From Clostridia bacterium (GTDB taxonomy: Bacteria; Bacillota; Clostridia; Oscillospirales; CAG-272), in the NCBI GenBank assembly GCA_017441005.1, contig JAFSAM010000062.1:1-35505 (forward strand): DNA of 35,505 bases, given 5' to 3'. Made by a program: the position numbers and the translations under genes. The notes under the pieces are model-generated. The model did not search any database. It saw nothing but the letters and a program-made list of their open reading frames with translations, and was not told the DNA's origin. This document shows, one piece after another, positions 15,480 through 23,236 of the stretch (positions are counted from its first letter, which is position 1; every line of letters begins with the position of its first letter).

Positions 15480-15830
15480 TTAATCAAGCATTTTCTCGGC
15501 AATATCTATTATGCCGTCTATATCTTCGGTAATACCGGGATTATTTTCTTTGAGTAAAGTCAGCTTCTCGATCAAAAGATCCGTATTTCTTTTGTTTTCG
15601 GTAAATTTCGAAAGAAGCCCGAGTTTCTTTTCCATATCGGAAAGAATAGCCTTACATTTATTGAGCGAATCGCGCACTCCCTGTGGCGTAATACCCGTGA
15701 TCTCAGATATCTCGCGAAGCGACAGATCCTCGTCGAACGAAAGTGATGCGATCTCCTTCTGACGGTCTGTCAGTATGTCTCCGTAAAAGTCATATAACAA
15801 TGACATATTGATTTTTTCGTCGTAGTTCAT
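15480..15830 (-). CDS. ylxM: YlxM-family putative DNA-binding protein (UPF0122)
   Basis: This 116-residue helical protein contains a sigma70-region-4-like helix-turn-helix (LSLREISEITGITPQGVRDSL) and the typical opening with LLYDFYGDILTDRQ. YlxM proteins sit next to ffh in most Firmicutes and have been linked to SRP function. It is the first gene of the operon, 30-odd bases from a perfect-consensus promoter. Confidence 0.95.
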   Translation of the reverse strand: MNYDEKINMSLLYDFYGDILTDRQKEIASLSFDEDLSLREISEITGITPQGVRDSLNKCKAILSDMEKKLGLLSKFTENKRNTDLLIEKLTLLKENNPGITEDIDGIIDIAEKMLD

Positions 15831-15863
15831 TCACACACACCTGTAAAGCAAAACACTTTACAC

Positions 15864-15892
15864 ATTATAACAATAAAATCCCCTTTTGTCAA
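15864..15892 (-). promoter_or_regulatory. Perfect-consensus promoter of ylxM-ffh-rpsP-khpA
   Basis: On the minus strand TTGACA (15887-15892), 17 bp, TATAAT (15864-15869). The -35 box lies in the loop and right arm of the upstream comF terminator hairpin. Confidence 0.9.
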
Positions 15893-15903
15893 GGGGATTT
15901 TAT
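15873..15903 (-). terminator. Terminator of the metK-recD2-comF transcription unit
   Basis: A perfect 13-bp inverted repeat (15873-15885 and 15891-15903) with a 5-nt loop, GC-rich in the middle and ending in A/T, so it can act as an intrinsic terminator on the minus strand. Confidence 0.75.
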
Positions 15904-15971
15904 CCGTTCATAAATTAATTACAATTGCACAAAAATTAAGTCTTGGTTATAGTCAAAAAGTCGAATATAAT

Positions 15972-16694
15972 TCACTTGTTTTTTGCCGCCAATATGCAGT
16001 AGATCTTGTCTGCACCGTGCCTATGCAAGAGCGATGCACAAGCACCTGTCATTGCTCCCGTTGTACCGATATCGTCGACAAGCAATACGGTCTTACCCTT
16101 TATCTTCGGTGCATACTTTTGTCTTGCGTAGCAGTTTGCCTTGGCATTCAAGTCCCTCTGCTCCTTGTTCAGCATCTTCTGCTCGGTCTTACTGCGCGAA
16201 TGCCGCAGAAAATCCACGTATTCAAGCTCCAATCTGTCTGCAAGTCTTACAGCAAGCTTTCTTGCGTGATCATATCCGTATTTTTTGATGCTTTTGGGAT
16301 TACGCGGCACGTTTACAACGACTGCATTTTGAAGCATTCTCTTCTCGACAAGTTCGTTTGCCATCTCCTCGGAAACAAAATCAAATATCTCGACAAAGCC
16401 GCCCTTTTTGAGCGCATACACTATGCGGTTGGTTATATAATCGTGCTCATCGTGATCGTAGATCGCAAGATGCCTCACTCCGTCAACGTATTGCCGCCCG
16501 AAGCCGCATCTGCAATTCTTCTGCATTTCCATACAATGCTCGCACAGCAATTCCTTTGCCTCTGTCCATTCATCCTCACATTTCGGACAAAGGTGTCCTT
16601 CATGATCGTAGGTAAGCAATTCGCCGCAGGCAACGCATTTCTTTACGTAGAAAATGTCTAATACTCTATTAAACCACTTTGTGATCTTATTCAT
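15972..16694 (-). CDS. ComF family protein (zinc-finger plus phosphoribosyltransferase-like)
   Basis: The ATG at 16694 is preferred; GTG at 16700 is also in frame. The 240-residue protein has an N-terminal four-Cys zinc ribbon (CVACGELL and CPKCEDEW), a second Cys group (CEHCMEMQKNCRCG), and a C-terminal type I phosphoribosyltransferase-like domain with the PRPP loop VLLVDDIGTTGAM. ComF members include the competence protein ComFC, thought to assist single-stranded DNA uptake or recombination. The gene overlaps the end of recD2 by 8 bp, which fits a role with DNA helicases. Confidence 0.92.
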   Translation of the reverse strand: MNKITKWFNRVLDIFYVKKCVACGELLTYDHEGHLCPKCEDEWTEAKELLCEHCMEMQKNCRCGFGRQYVDGVRHLAIYDHDEHDYITNRIVYALKKGGFVEIFDFVSEEMANELVEKRMLQNAVVVNVPRNPKSIKKYGYDHARKLAVRLADRLELEYVDFLRHSRSKTEQKMLNKEQRDLNAKANCYARQKYAPKIKGKTVLLVDDIGTTGAMTGACASLLHRHGADKIYCILAAKNK

Positions 16695-18921
16695 ATTCAC
16701 TCAACATAAATTCAAGTCCCGTATATCTCTTTGTGGGTCTGTTTGTATCTACCATTTTTTGAACAACTGCCGCCTTGCCTACCATGATAACCATCTTCTG
16801 AGCTCTTGTTACCGCAGTATAAAGCAAATTTCTGGTCATAAGCCGTGGAGTAAAGCTATACATCGGAATGATCACAACGGGATATTCACTTCCCTGACTC
16901 TTGTGTACTGTGATTGCATAAGCGTGCTCAAGCTCGTCAAGAAGCGAAAAATCATACTCGACAAATCTGTTATCGTCAAAAACGATCTTCATCTTTTCCT
17001 GACTGTGGTCGATCTCCTTTATCGTGCCAATATCTCCGTTAAAAATGCCGCTTCCGTCCTTCTTCTCGTTCTCCCACTCGATATCGTAGTTGTTTTTTAT
17101 CTGCATAACCTTGTCGCCCTCGCGGAAAACAACGCTTCTTACCTTTTTTTCTTTCTTTGTTTCCTTGGGCGGGTTAAGCACTCGCTGTAGCAATGCGTTC
17201 AAATATTCGGTCCCTGCACCGCCCTTGCGCGATGGCGATACCACCTGTATTCCTTCAATTATCTCTTTTCCGTAGGTCTTGGGAAGTCTGACCGCACAAA
17301 GTTCGGCAATCGTCCTCGCGATCGCCTCGTCATCATCGCGCGCAAGAAAGAAAAAGTCGCTGTTTTTGGACGTTAGCTGCGGATATTCTCCCTGATTTAT
17401 CGCGTGTGCGTTGGTAATGATCAAGCTCTCCTCATCCTGACGGAATATTTCTTTTAATTCGACCGTATTAAAACGATCGCTTCTTATTATGTCGTTCAAA
17501 ACGTTACCCGCCCCGACCGACGGTAGCTGATCCGAGTCACCTATCAGTATCAGTCTCGCCCCCGGCTTTATTGCGTGCAAAAGTGCCGAAAACAGAAGCG
17601 TATCGACCATCGATGCCTCGTCGATGATAATGACGTTTTCCTCCAGCTTCATTTCCTCGTTTCGGCAGAAAACGGGCTCTCTGTCTCCCGAAAACTCCAT
17701 TTCCAAAAGCCTGTGTACCGTCTTTGCCTCTCTGAAGGTAGATTCGCTCATCCTCTTTGCTGCTCTGCCCGTAGGTGCGGCAAGTGCGATCTTAAAGCCA
17801 AGCTCCTCGAATACGCGAATTACACCCCTGATTACGGTAGTTTTACCCGTACCGGGTCCACCCGTCAGAACCATAACGCCGCTGTTTACCGCGTTAATTA
17901 TCGCCTTTTTCTGCATTGCGGCATATTCGACACCGAACTCGCCCTCGATACGCATGATCATTCTGCCTATGTCGGATACGTCGATCCTTGGGCAAAAATT
18001 GTCGAGCATCTGCAGCTTGTCCGCCGAATATTTTTCCGCCGCATAATAGCTTGCAAGATACACACACTTTCTTCCGCCAAAGCTTTTCTGTACCAGCTCC
18101 TTGTCCCGGATCAGCTCATCAACTGCACTCTCTGCGCTATCTTCATCAACGTTAAGCATATCGCAGGATGCGGGAATGAGCTTGTCGCGCGGAATAAAAA
18201 CGTGACCGTTTTGCACACCGTTGTATGACAGCACATATTTAACACCCGCACGTACTCTTTCTTCCTTGTAGTTGTCGATTCCGAGACTCTTTGCGATCTG
18301 GTCAGCCTTTTCAAAGCCGATTCCGTGGATATCGTCGCAAAGTATATAGGGGTTTCTCTTGATCACATCGATCGCTCCGCTTCCCCACTTTTTATATATC
18401 TTGACAACTGTCGCAGGACCGAAGAAATCGCGGCAAAACATCATTACCGCACGCATTCCGAATTGCGATTTAAAATCCTCCGACATGATCTTTGCCTTTT
18501 TCATTGAGATGCCGGGGATTTCTGCAAGCCACTCGGGGTGGTTTTCGATCACATCAAAAGAGTCCACCCCGTATTGACCTACTATTTTCAATGCAATTGC
18601 GGGGCCGATACCCTTTACAGTTCCCGCGGAAAGATATTTAAGAATGGCGTTTTCTGTGGCGGGCAGTTCTTTTTCGTAGTATTCTACCCGAAACTGTCTG
18701 CCGAACGTCTGGTGAAACGTCCACTGTCCGACCGCCTTGATCATCTCGCCTGCGCCCAAAAAAGGCATCTCGCCGACAACTGTCACAAGCTCATCGTCAA
18801 ACGTGGCGATCTCGCATACGGTATAGCCGTTTTCTTCGTTCTGATATATTACGTGCTCAACAGTTCCGCCTATCTCCGCCTTCTGTTCGCCGTTCTGTTC
18901 TGCGATATAGTTTTCCGCCAT
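16687..18921 (-). CDS. recD2: RecD2-type ATP-dependent DNA helicase
   Basis: The 744-residue protein has the RecD2 N-terminal extension with helix-hairpin-helix motifs (TVKGIGPAIA and GIGFEKADQIAKSLG), then a superfamily 1B helicase core: Walker A LTGGPGTGKTT, motif II IIIDEASMVD, motif III LIGDSDQLPSVG, and the UvrD-like C-terminal end with YAITVHKSQGSEY and LLYTAVTRAQ. It unwinds DNA 5' to 3' in repair without RecB or RecC. The start is ATG with GAAAGGA upstream, and the first 65 nt lie inside the preceding small gene. Confidence 0.96.
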   Translation of the reverse strand: MAENYIAEQNGEQKAEIGGTVEHVIYQNEENGYTVCEIATFDDELVTVVGEMPFLGAGEMIKAVGQWTFHQTFGRQFRVEYYEKELPATENAILKYLSAGTVKGIGPAIALKIVGQYGVDSFDVIENHPEWLAEIPGISMKKAKIMSEDFKSQFGMRAVMMFCRDFFGPATVVKIYKKWGSGAIDVIKRNPYILCDDIHGIGFEKADQIAKSLGIDNYKEERVRAGVKYVLSYNGVQNGHVFIPRDKLIPASCDMLNVDEDSAESAVDELIRDKELVQKSFGGRKCVYLASYYAAEKYSADKLQMLDNFCPRIDVSDIGRMIMRIEGEFGVEYAAMQKKAIINAVNSGVMVLTGGPGTGKTTVIRGVIRVFEELGFKIALAAPTGRAAKRMSESTFREAKTVHRLLEMEFSGDREPVFCRNEEMKLEENVIIIDEASMVDTLLFSALLHAIKPGARLILIGDSDQLPSVGAGNVLNDIIRSDRFNTVELKEIFRQDEESLIITNAHAINQGEYPQLTSKNSDFFFLARDDDEAIARTIAELCAVRLPKTYGKEIIEGIQVVSPSRKGGAGTEYLNALLQRVLNPPKETKKEKKVRSVVFREGDKVMQIKNNYDIEWENEKKDGSGIFNGDIGTIKEIDHSQEKMKIVFDDNRFVEYDFSLLDELEHAYAITVHKSQGSEYPVVIIPMYSFTPRLMTRNLLYTAVTRAQKMVIMVGKAAVVQKMVDTNRPTKRYTGLEFMLSEYE

Positions 18922-19219
18922 CTTCGTCCATCCTTTCCGCGCGGTAGATACTATTCTCCGACACTTCTTTTGGAATATGAGTTAGGGTATCTTCTTCCCC
19001 CTCACAGTCTACAAGTATTATAACACGAGTTCTCCCCAAAAAGGCCTTTTTTGCCAAAAAAATTTCAGAAAAATTGTTTTTTTCTTTTTTTGCTATGTAT
19101 GCTAAGCATATTCTTGACTTATCTCTGCAAAAAATGCTGTAAAACAGACTTAAAGTCAGGCAATATCCGCCGTAAACGCCCAAACAGGCAAGTATGATTT
19201 CAAATAATGTTTCTAACAT
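18857..19219 (-). CDS. Unknown small membrane-anchored protein
   Basis: The best start is ATG 19219, six nt after a perfect GGAGG; ATG 19225 directly abuts that site. The 120-residue product has one or two N-terminal hydrophobic segments (about residues 4-30) and then a soluble part that includes RTRVIILVDCEGEEDTL and a highly charged Arg/Glu end. The last 65 nt overlap recD2 in another frame, which may explain the charged tail. I recognise no family. The ribosome binding site and the first ATG are inside a hairpin (19223-19260). Confidence 0.65.
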   Translation of the reverse strand: MLETLFEIILACLGVYGGYCLTLSLFYSIFCRDKSRICLAYIAKKEKNNFSEIFLAKKAFLGRTRVIILVDCEGEEDTLTHIPKEVSENSIYRAERMDEDGGKLYRRTERRTEGGDRRNC

Positions 19220-19222
19220 AAA

Positions 19223-19260
19223 CATCCTCCTTAATCACATTCTATGAATCAAGGAGGATG
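19223..19260 (-). promoter_or_regulatory. Hairpin that hides the ribosome binding site
   Basis: Perfect 10-bp arms CATCCTCCTT and AAGGAGGATG (19251-19260 and 19223-19232 read on the minus strand) with an 18-nt loop. The 3' arm contains the complete Shine-Dalgarno sequence and the first ATG of the downstream gene. No T-run follows, so it is not a terminator. Confidence 0.6.
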
Positions 19261-19273
19261 TACGTTCTAAATA

Positions 19274-20452
19274 TTAAACTGATTTTTTAATGCTCTGCGC
19301 AATGTCGAGCTTTTCCCAAGGAGCGTCTATATCTTCTCTGCCCATGTGACCGTATGCAGCAACGGGGCTGTAGATCGGACGGCGAAGGTCGAATCTTTCT
19401 ATAATAGCCGAGGGTCTTAAGTCAACAAGCTCACATACGATCTCGGATATTCTTTCGTCACTTACCTTGCCCGTGCCAAATGTATCGACCATTACCGAAA
19501 GAGGCTTTGCAACTCCGATCGCATAAGCGATCTCCACCTCGCACTTGTCTGCAATGCCGGATGCAACAACGTTCTTTGCTATGTAACGAGCCGCATAAGC
19601 AGCGGAACGGTCTACTTTTGTCGGGTCCTTACCCGAGAATGCACCGCCGCCGTGTCTTGCATATCCGCCGTAAGTGTCAACGATGATCTTTCTTCCCGTA
19701 AGACCCGAGTCGCCCGCAGGTCCGCCTATAACGAATCTGCCCGTGGGATTTACAAAATATTTTGTGTTTTCATCAAGAAGCTCAAAAGGAATAATGGGTC
19801 TGATGACCTTGTCAATGAGATCTGCCTTGATCTGCTCCTGTGTAACGTCGGGATCGTGCTGGGTAGATATAAGAACAGTATCCACTCTGACGGGCTTGTC
19901 ATCGACGTATTCTACGGTAACCTGCGTCTTGCCATCGGGACGGAGATATGTCAATTCGCCATCCTTTCTTACCTTTGTAAGCTGCTTTGCGAGCTTATGC
20001 GAAAGGGAGATAGGCATAGGCATCAGTTCCTCTGTCTCGTTGCAAGCATAACCGAACATCATGCCCTGGTCGCCTGCCCCCTCGTTGAGATCGTCCTCAA
20101 ATTCGCCGCGCTTTGCCTCCTCAGACTTGTTTACACCCATGGCAATATCGGGTGACTGCTCATGAATGGAGTTAATAACCGCGCAGGAATCGTAGCTGAA
20201 GCCGTAGTCCGACTTTGTATAACCGATCTCCTTGATTGTATTTCTTACTATCGACTGGATGTCAATATGCGCCTTTGTGGTGATCTCGCCCATAACCATT
20301 ACAAGACCTGTAGTTACCACAGTTTCGCAGGCAACTCTCGACATTTTATCCTCTTTGAGCATCGCGTCAAGCACAGCATCGCTTATTTTATCACACACCT
20401 TGTCGGGATGTCCCTCGGTAACAGACTCCGACGTAAACAAAAACTTCTTCAT
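19274..20452 (-). CDS. metK: S-adenosylmethionine synthetase
   Basis: This 392-residue enzyme makes S-adenosylmethionine from methionine and ATP. It carries the family motifs: [20 protein letters not shown] at the start, the [12 protein letters not shown] hexapeptide region, [20 protein letters not shown] and [19 protein letters not shown]. It acts as a tetramer in the cytoplasm. A SAM-I riboswitch with terminator lies between its promoter and start, so the gene is shut down when SAM is plentiful. The small membrane gene, recD2 and comF lie downstream on the same strand without an obvious terminator. Confidence 0.98.
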   Translation of the reverse strand: MKKFLFTSESVTEGHPDKVCDKISDAVLDAMLKEDKMSRVACETVVTTGLVMVMGEITTKAHIDIQSIVRNTIKEIGYTKSDYGFSYDSCAVINSIHEQSPDIAMGVNKSEEAKRGEFEDDLNEGAGDQGMMFGYACNETEELMPMPISLSHKLAKQLTKVRKDGELTYLRPDGKTQVTVEYVDDKPVRVDTVLISTQHDPDVTQEQIKADLIDKVIRPIIPFELLDENTKYFVNPTGRFVIGGPAGDSGLTGRKIIVDTYGGYARHGGGAFSGKDPTKVDRSAAYAARYIAKNVVASGIADKCEVEIAYAIGVAKPLSVMVDTFGTGKVSDERISEIVCELVDLRPSAIIERFDLRRPIYSPVAAYGHMGREDIDAPWEKLDIAQSIKKSV

Positions 20453-20479
20453 TTTTTTACCTCTCTATTTCATCTAAAT

Positions 20480-20515
20480 TTTTAACAAAACAAAACCGCT
20501 CCCCGAAAGAAGCGG
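20480..20515 (-). terminator. Riboswitch-controlled terminator ahead of metK
   Basis: A 7-bp stem (20496-20502 with 20509-20515) is followed on the minus strand by TTTTGTTTTG. The segment 20503-20510 can instead pair with 20531-20538 in the riboswitch (8 bp), forming the antiterminator. Confidence 0.85.
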
Positions 20516-20525
20516 CAAAAAATAA

Positions 20526-20625
20526 CCTCATCTTTCGGAAAAGATCCGCAGGATTTGGCACCTTGACTGAATTACAGGTTGCCGCGACATCAATGGGCCT
20601 GTCCCTCCGTCGCTCTTGATAAGGG
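20526..20625 (-). promoter_or_regulatory. SAM-I (S-box) riboswitch
   Basis: Read on the minus strand it has the S-box landmarks in order: CTTATCAAGAG, GGAGGGACAGGCCC, GATGTCGCGGCAACC, AAGGTGCCAAATCC and the closing GATGAG that pairs with CTTATC to make P1. It binds S-adenosylmethionine. P1 formation frees the terminator at 20496-20515, while in the absence of ligand the P1 3' side joins an 8-bp antiterminator. Confidence 0.96.
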
Positions 20626-20650
20626 AGTATTCAATTAATTAGCGAAGTAT

Positions 20651-20679
20651 ATTATATACGATGCGTCGTATTTTGTCAA
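20651..20679 (-). promoter_or_regulatory. Perfect-consensus promoter of metK
   Basis: TTGACA (20674-20679), 17 bp, TATAAT (20651-20656) on the minus strand. The -35 box overlaps the TGA stop of the RibU-like gene. The spacer carries a small palindrome, TACGA-4 nt-TCGTA. Confidence 0.9.
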
Positions 20680-21347
20680 CCTTTTGCACTAAAAAGGTCG
20701 AAATTTCCTTCAAGACCGTATATTATAATAATTGCACCTATCACAAATGCGATCAATGCACCGATACCGAGAAAAATGCTGTTCGATACCTTTCCCTCGT
20801 GCTTTGCCATCGGAATAAGCTTTGTCTTACGCAAAACCTGGGTGATGGGCTTATAGATCAAAAGAACAACGCCCGCATTCATCAATGCCTTGCTCAAATT
20901 AAACGGGAATAAAAGCGTCGGAATCATACCGACAACATCACTTCTCGATGCACCGGTATACAGAGGGGTGATTACAATATTCGCAAGTGTCATTACTATG
21001 ACAACAGAGATAACCGAGCTTACTGCCGCCATTATCGCACCTGAAAAAGACCTCTTGTACTTATATACAAGTCCGCACGGAACGAGAAATGACACGCTCG
21101 ACAGTATGTCCATAATAAGCCCGTAGGGACCTGTGTCGCCAACGGTAACCGACTCGAGCACAGGCACAAGAACACCGCATATCAAACCGGCAATAGGTCC
21201 GTAAATCAATGAGCCGATCGCCAGAATCGCATCCTTAAAATCGAACGTCAAAAATCCGACATTGAACCTGAAGAAAAAGATCGCAATAAAACCGAAAGCG
21301 CAAATCATCGACAGTACGGTCAATCTTCTGATTTCTTTTGTTTTCAT
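20676..21347 (-). CDS. ribU: ECF transporter substrate-binding subunit, RibU-like (riboflavin)
   Basis: The 223-residue protein has six hydrophobic segments and the pattern of ECF S components (MKTKEIRRLTVLSMICA start, the SLIYGPIAGLICG loop, PFNLSKALMNAGVVLLIY near the end). S components hand a vitamin to the shared EcfT/EcfA module. The FMN riboswitch directly upstream identifies riboflavin as the likely substrate. No energising subunits are encoded nearby. A promoter, riboswitch and terminator make it a self-contained unit. Confidence 0.9.
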   Translation of the reverse strand: MKTKEIRRLTVLSMICAFGFIAIFFFRFNVGFLTFDFKDAILAIGSLIYGPIAGLICGVLVPVLESVTVGDTGPYGLIMDILSSVSFLVPCGLVYKYKRSFSGAIMAAVSSVISVVIVMTLANIVITPLYTGASRSDVVGMIPTLLFPFNLSKALMNAGVVLLIYKPITQVLRKTKLIPMAKHEGKVSNSIFLGIGALIAFVIGAIIIIYGLEGNFDLFSAKG

Positions 21348-21365
21348 AATTTACCTCACATATAA

Positions 21366-21392
21366 CAAAAAGCCCTCCTGCTTTAGGAGGGC
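21366..21392 (-). terminator. Terminator controlled by the FMN riboswitch
   Basis: A perfect 8-bp GC-rich stem (21372-21379 with 21385-21392), 5-nt loop, then TTTTTG on the minus strand, 25 bp before the RibU-like start codon. Confidence 0.9.
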
Positions 21393-21422
21393 ATAATAAT
21401 AACATAGTTATATTATAACCAT

Positions 21423-21541
21423 TCTTCTCTCATCCGGACTATACCGTCGGCTTTGGAATTTCACCAAATCAACCGTTTTTATTTCAAAAAAACGGCTCGC
21501 GGGCTATACCGCCGGTGGGGACTTTCACCCCGCCCCGAAGC
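21423..21541 (-). promoter_or_regulatory. FMN riboswitch (RFN element)
   Basis: On the minus strand the conserved blocks appear in order: CTTCGGGGCGGGGTGAAAG, CCACCGGCGGTATAGCCC, a variable hairpin arm, GGTGAAATTCC, GCCGACGGTATAGTCC and GGATGAGAGAAG. It lowers expression when flavin mononucleotide is abundant, here by exposing the terminator at 21372-21392. Confidence 0.96.
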
Positions 21542-21552
21542 TATCATTTATC

Positions 21553-21581
21553 ATTATATGACTGTATAATCTATTTGTCAA
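21553..21581 (-). promoter_or_regulatory. Perfect-consensus promoter of the RibU-like gene
   Basis: TTGACA (21576-21581), 17 bp, TATAAT (21553-21558) on the minus strand, just ahead of the RFN element. Confidence 0.9.
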
Positions 21582-21620
21582 GTATTTACCGAAAGTCCGA
21601 AAAAAATATCAAGCAAAAAG

Positions 21621-23090
21621 TTATCTCGTAAAAGTTTTGTCTCGCACTATCATACTGCTTCCGTTTGAAAAGAACGCTTTTGCAACCACTCTGTAATTTC
21701 CTTTTTCGAACGAATAAGTATCAATCTTTCCGCTATATACGTCCTCTTGAAACTCTGCATCGTCGGTTGAAAATTTCGAAAAACCAAACCTCAGCGGGTT
21801 ATTTTCTACTGTATGCCTTACACCTTCATAAACAACATTGCCTGCCGAATCAGTAACGGTCAACTCAACCTTTGAAATCGCATAATTTGAATCAAAGTAG
21901 CCCCTTGTCACGTCGATGTATCCAAAGTTGTCATTTTGATTGGAATCTTTGAAAACAACCTCAGCGAGCGGTACATTATCGTCTAACAATTCAATGCATG
22001 TTACAGGTAAATACCCTTCGTTAAACAATGATTCAAACGAGATTATCGAGTTAACGGAACAGCTTGAACAGTATTTGACACCGTCTGCGCCATCCTTGTA
22101 AGAAAATCCTCCGTTTTGATCCATACACGTTACGTAGCTTTTATTCCCTAATATTCGACCGGATAAACTTCTCTCGATATTTACTTCGCGCACCAACATA
22201 ACGTGATTGCCCTTTGGCGATATATAAGTCAAAGCATCGCCTTCAGCCATCAAGGCATAAGATTCAAATAAAACGTCGCTTCCGTTTTGTTTGCAAGTTT
22301 TTTGGGTATCGCTCCATATTCCATTACTTATATCATCAGTTGTATAAGTCCAGGTTCCGACAGGTATAGCACCGTTTTCCTCGATCATATTTGCAGAATA
22401 TGAAAACTTAATTGACGACGAGACAGATGCCCACGACCAAAAAACGGCGTTTCCGCAGCTTCCGCCCCAATAAAACGGTTCATCTCCGTAAGGAAAAGAC
22501 AACAAATAAGTACCGTCTTCATCCCTGGATACCGCAAAATCCAAAAAAGCATCCGGAGATATTGCAGAATAAGCGGTATAAGGGAGTCCGCCGTAAAGAA
22601 CATCCCGGCTTAACGTTATCTCCTTATCGTTTAATATATACTTATAATCCTTGTCGTACCTGAATCGAGTCGTTGTATATGAAAACATTTTATCGACTAC
22701 GGTACTCCGTCTTTTTTCAAGCTCGTCACTTTTTTTTCGTGAAGATTCTACCTCGACAGATGCATCACCGTTCAAAATGACCCGAATCTTATTATCGGAT
22801 ATTTCTTTTTCTTCCCCGTTCAGCGAAACCGCATCTACTGTGTAACCAACCTTCGGTATAACCTCAAGCTCGTATTCAATACCTTTATCGGTAATATTTA
22901 ATAAAGTACTCTTTAACTCCGCCAACTTGCTTTCTTCTGACAGCGAAATAACGTAAGGACTTTCTATCGGAGTTGCTTCATGACTTTCTGTCTGAAGAGC
23001 TGTTTCAAGCACCGTTTCAACTTTTTGGCAGGAAAGCAAAAAGCACGAAAAAATTGAAAAAAACAACAAATAAAAATAATATTTTTTCAT
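21621..23090 (-). CDS. Lipoprotein with papain-like Cys/His arrangement
   Basis: The 489-residue protein has a lipobox (FLLSCQK, Cys21) and a GGGG-rich ribosome binding site before ATG 23090. After a strand-rich N-terminal part with a charged linker, it has YWGGSCGNAVFWSWA (Cys212) and later GDALTYISPKGNHVMLVREV (His296). This Cys then GNHVMLV spacing resembles NlpC/CHAP-like papain-fold peptidases or amidases. The C-terminal 120 residues look like a beta-sandwich (VELTVTDSAGNVVYEG). A cell-wall or surface-protein hydrolase is an inference from these motifs only. It has its own promoter between the tuf terminator and its start. Confidence 0.7.
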   Translation of the reverse strand: MKKYYFYLLFFSIFSCFLLSCQKVETVLETALQTESHEATPIESPYVISLSEESKLAELKSTLLNITDKGIEYELEVIPKVGYTVDAVSLNGEEKEISDNKIRVILNGDASVEVESSRKKSDELEKRRSTVVDKMFSYTTTRFRYDKDYKYILNDKEITLSRDVLYGGLPYTAYSAISPDAFLDFAVSRDEDGTYLLSFPYGDEPFYWGGSCGNAVFWSWASVSSSIKFSYSANMIEENGAIPVGTWTYTTDDISNGIWSDTQKTCKQNGSDVLFESYALMAEGDALTYISPKGNHVMLVREVNIERSLSGRILGNKSYVTCMDQNGGFSYKDGADGVKYCSSCSVNSIISFESLFNEGYLPVTCIELLDDNVPLAEVVFKDSNQNDNFGYIDVTRGYFDSNYAISKVELTVTDSAGNVVYEGVRHTVENNPLRFGFSKFSTDDAEFQEDVYSGKIDTYSFEKGNYRVVAKAFFSNGSSMIVRDKTFTR

Positions 23091-23110
23091 AAGCCCCCCT
23101 TAGTCCCTAT

Positions 23111-23139
23111 ATTATATGCTTATTGTCATTTAATGTCAA
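23111..23139 (-). promoter_or_regulatory. Perfect-consensus promoter of the lipoprotein gene
   Basis: TTGACA (23134-23139), 17 bp, TATAAT (23111-23116) on the minus strand, about 20 bp before the start codon, so the transcript has a very short leader. Confidence 0.9.
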
Positions 23140-23164
23140 GAGGTTGTATAAATCAAGTCGAAGC

Positions 23165-23199
23165 ACAAAAAAACAGACAGAGCAATAATACTCTGCCTG
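23165..23199 (-). terminator. Terminator of the str operon after tuf
   Basis: A 9-bp stem with one G-U pair (23174-23182 with 23191-23199) is followed on the minus strand by TTTTTTT. Confidence 0.88.
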
Positions 23200-23236
23200 C
23201 ATTCTTTGAAAAGTAGTATTAAATAATTATTATAAA

